From positions 1-7,985 of the forward strand of contig JAEZLC010000206.1 of assembly GCA_023435965.1 (NCBI GenBank): a stretch of DNA of 7,985 nucleotides, given 5' to 3'. Numbering within the stretch: the first letter of the stretch is position 1; each line of letters begins with the position of its first letter. A model generated the notes under the pieces. That model did no database searches, had not been told where the DNA came from, and saw only the letters and a program-made list of their open reading frames with translations. Both the position numbers and the translations under genes were made by a program. This DNA comes from Cyanobacteria bacterium OH_CDB_58 (lineage in GTDB: Bacteria; Cyanobacteriota; Vampirovibrionia; Gastranaerophilales; Gastranaerophilaceae). Shown here in pieces: positions 6,362 through 7,985 of this stretch.

Positions 6362-6362
6362 A

Positions 6363-7460
6363 ATGATTTTTGATATATACAAAGGTAAAAAAGTTTTTCT
6401 CACAGGTCATACCGGCTTTAAAGGCAGTTGGCTATCCTTGTGGTTAACTATGCTAGGTGCTGAGGTTTTTGGATATTCTTTGGCCCCGAATACATCTCCC
6501 TCAATGTTTGAAGAACTAGATATTTCTTCTCAAATTAATAGTGTTTATGCAGACATATTAGACAGAGAAACGCTTAATAAGTCAATGGAAGCGTTTGAAC
6601 CCGATGTTGTTTTTCACTTAGCAGCACAGCCGATTGTAAGATTGAGTTATTTTGAACCTATAATGACTTATGAAACCAATGTTATAGGGACATTAAATGT
6701 ATTAGAAGCCGCAAGAAAATGCAAAAGTGTCACTGCTTTTGTGAATGTTACAACGGATAAGTGTTATGAAAACAAAGAAATAAACAGGGGATATACAGAA
6801 GATGAGCCTATGGGCGGCCATGATATGTATTCCTCTTCAAAAGGTTGCGTAGAAATTATGTCATCTTCCTACAGAAGATCTTTTTTGACTGAAGGATACG
6901 CGATGGCAACTGCCAGAGCAGGAAATGTCATCGGCGGAGGTGACTGGGCGGCTGACAGATTGATTCCTGATTGTGTAAGATTTATAAATAATAATAATCC
7001 TATCGAAATTAGAAATCCTATAGCGGTTCGTCCTTGGCAGCACGTTTTAGAACCTTTGTCAGGGTATTTGTTATTGGGTAAACTTCTTTTGGAACAGGGT
7101 CAAAAATATGCCGATGGATTCAACTTTGGACCATATGACGAAAGTGTTTTGACCGTTGCAGAGGTGGCCAAGAAAGTTGTTGAAATATATGGCAAAGGCG
7201 AGGTTAAGGTTCATAAAAAAGATGAACTTCACGAAGCCGGATTGCTTATGCTGAATATTGATAAAGCACAGAAAATATTGGGCTGGAAGCCTGTTTTTTC
7301 AGCGAGCGAAGCTATCAAAGAAACAGTTGAGTGGTATAGAGAGTTTTACAATGGTAACCCAAAAATGATTGAATACACATTAAGGCAAATTCAGTCTTAT
7401 CAGAATAGAATAGAGTACAAAGAGGTAGCTGAGTCAAAGGATGCCGGAATTGCTACATGA
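6363..7460 (+). CDS. rfbG: CDP-glucose 4,6-dehydratase
   Basis: 365 aa from the ATG at 6363. This NAD-dependent extended short-chain dehydrogenase turns CDP-glucose into CDP-4-keto-6-deoxyglucose, the branch point to CDP-3,6-dideoxyhexoses (abequose, paratose, tyvelose, ascarylose) and some branched sugars. Seen: the Rossmann loop TGHTGFKGSWLSLWL at 14-28; FHLAAQPIVRLSY at 84-96; the active-site stretch VTTDKCYEN at 129-137 with Thr131, Asp132 and Lys133; YSSSK at 156-160, the YxxxK catalytic pair Tyr156/Lys160; RAGNVIGGGDWAADRLIPD at 185-203; RPWQHVLEPLSGY at 223-235; and NFGP at 254-257. These are specific to RfbG rather than RmlB. The last 25 or so residues form a charged tail not typical of the core. 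An in-frame GTG at 6336 would overlap rfbF and lacks support. It ends just before the glycosyltransferase. Confidence 0.95.
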   Translation: MIFDIYKGKKVFLTGHTGFKGSWLSLWLTMLGAEVFGYSLAPNTSPSMFEELDISSQINSVYADILDRETLNKSMEAFEPDVVFHLAAQPIVRLSYFEPIMTYETNVIGTLNVLEAARKCKSVTAFVNVTTDKCYENKEINRGYTEDEPMGGHDMYSSSKGCVEIMSSSYRRSFLTEGYAMATARAGNVIGGGDWAADRLIPDCVRFINNNNPIEIRNPIAVRPWQHVLEPLSGYLLLGKLLLEQGQKYADGFNFGPYDESVLTVAEVAKKVVEIYGKGEVKVHKKDELHEAGLLMLNIDKAQKILGWKPVFSASEAIKETVEWYREFYNGNPKMIEYTLRQIQSYQNRIEYKEVAESKDAGIAT

Positions 7461-7464
7461 GGAG
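7459..7464 (+). promoter_or_regulatory. Ribosome binding site of the glycosyltransferase over the rfbG stop
   Basis: GAGGAG overlaps the rfbG TGA stop (7458-7460) and lies 9 nt before the next ATG at 7474. It is a strong site placed where ribosomes finishing rfbG can reinitiate. Confidence 0.7.
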
Positions 7465-7473
7465 TGTTTTAAA

Positions 7474-7985
7474 ATGAGTAAACTTTTGGCTATAGCAATT
7501 CCTACATATAATAGAGCCTCAGAACTTCAGATAATTTTAGAGAATTTGATATCTCAAATAACCGAAAGATATGAGGAATTAATTGAAATCGTTGTTTCGG
7601 ATAATGCTTCTAATGATAAAACACTTAATGTATTAACGTCTTTTCAAAGTAAAAATCCCACAGTCATTCGCTATTTTGTAAATGAACAAAACATCGGTTT
7701 TGGAAAAAATATACAGTCACTTTTGGATAATATTAGTGCTGAATATGTTTGGTTTTGTGGTGATGATGATGTTTTGTACGATGGAATTGTTGAAAAAATT
7801 ATTAATGTTCTAAATAGTGGATGTTTTGGAAATATATTAATTAATTACGAAGCTGACCCCGAAGGGATGTGCATGAATTTGCAAAACGACACAATTACTA
7901 ATGATCTTTCTGAATTTTTTAAAATTACACAAAACAATTGTGGGTTTATGACTGCTAATATATTCCGTAGAGAGTTGGTACAAGA
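7474..7985 (+). CDS. Family 2 glycosyltransferase, N-terminal part (cut by window edge)
   Basis: 170 complete codons are visible; the 3' end is beyond the window. The GT-A fold is plain: a first strand LAIAIPTYNRASEL at 5-18, EIVVSDNASNDKT near 38-50, NEQNIGFGKNI near 70-80, and the metal/nucleotide-binding acidic cluster WFCGDDDVLYDG near 93-104. GT2 enzymes of this type add a sugar from a nucleotide donor to a lipid-linked O-antigen or capsule unit at the inner face of the membrane. The wording of these motifs recalls the RfbV (abequosyltransferase) group, which fits the adjacent CDP-sugar genes, but that is recollection without a database check, so no symbol is given. The ATG at 7474 is 13 nt after the rfbG stop with a strong ribosome site; third gene of the operon. 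Confidence 0.88.
   Translation, partial: MSKLLAIAIPTYNRASELQIILENLISQITERYEELIEIVVSDNASNDKTLNVLTSFQSKNPTVIRYFVNEQNIGFGKNIQSLLDNISAEYVWFCGDDDVLYDGIVEKIINVLNSGCFGNILINYEADPEGMCMNLQNDTITNDLSEFFKITQNNCGFMTANIFRRELVQ

Noticed and set aside
6046..6410. Three minus-strand open frames across rfbF and the start of rfbG
   Set aside because: All are antisense to genes with intact family motifs, overlap each other and lack start signals.
1..7985. Mobile elements, CRISPR arrays, toxin-antitoxin or defence genes
   Set aside because: No transposase, integrase, spaced repeats or terminal repeats were seen. The tRNA pair is not followed by an integrase or a duplicated tRNA end.

Overview
The window is AT-rich chromosomal DNA (mid-30s percent GC by eye) from a bacterium with a peptidoglycan wall, the MEP isoprenoid route and surface polysaccharides. 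It holds eight protein genes (the two at the edges are cut), two tRNA genes and several promoters and terminators. The tRNAs do not encode CCA and the genes lie in short units on alternating strands. A lineage such as the Melainabacteria/Vampirovibrionia or another AT-rich gut or environmental group is possible, but this is a weak guess. I see no mobile element, CRISPR array, phage gene or obvious defence system.

Layout. Positions 1-457 (minus) carry the first 152 codons of anmK, the anhydro-MurNAc kinase. It diverges from manC (564-2009, plus), a bifunctional mannose-1-phosphate guanylyltransferase / mannose-6-phosphate isomerase. The 106-bp gap between them holds an unusually symmetrical promoter pair: one palindromic TTGCAA can act as the -35 in both directions, with 18-bp spacers to a perfect TATAAT on each side. 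manC converges on aroQ, and their ends overlap by 4 nt. On the minus strand, tRNA-Gly(UCC) and tRNA-Cys(GCA) are followed by a strong 14-bp terminator, then dxr and aroQ, a probable two-gene unit with a 44-nt gap. Upstream on the same strand is a single PLP-dependent alpha-oxoamine synthase gene (4090-5337).

From 5585 the plus strand carries a tight operon: rfbF (glucose-1-phosphate cytidylyltransferase), rfbG (CDP-glucose 4,6-dehydratase) and a family 2 glycosyltransferase cut by the window end. Together they turn glucose-1-phosphate into CDP-glucose and then CDP-4-keto-6-deoxyglucose, the precursor of 3,6-dideoxyhexoses and some branched sugars. The glycosyltransferase probably adds a sugar to a growing O-antigen or capsule unit. 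manC supplies GDP-mannose and may feed the same surface polysaccharide, although it is not in the operon.

Intergenic stretches are short. The longest, 5338-5584 (about 247 bp), holds the divergent start signals of the oxoamine synthase and rfbF, plus a slightly G-rich middle (about 5440-5480) in which I recognise no gene. Most of the window is ordinary housekeeping and polysaccharide genes. The items most worth a second look are the shared -35 promoter, the unassigned substrate of the oxoamine synthase, and what follows the CDP-sugar genes beyond the window.
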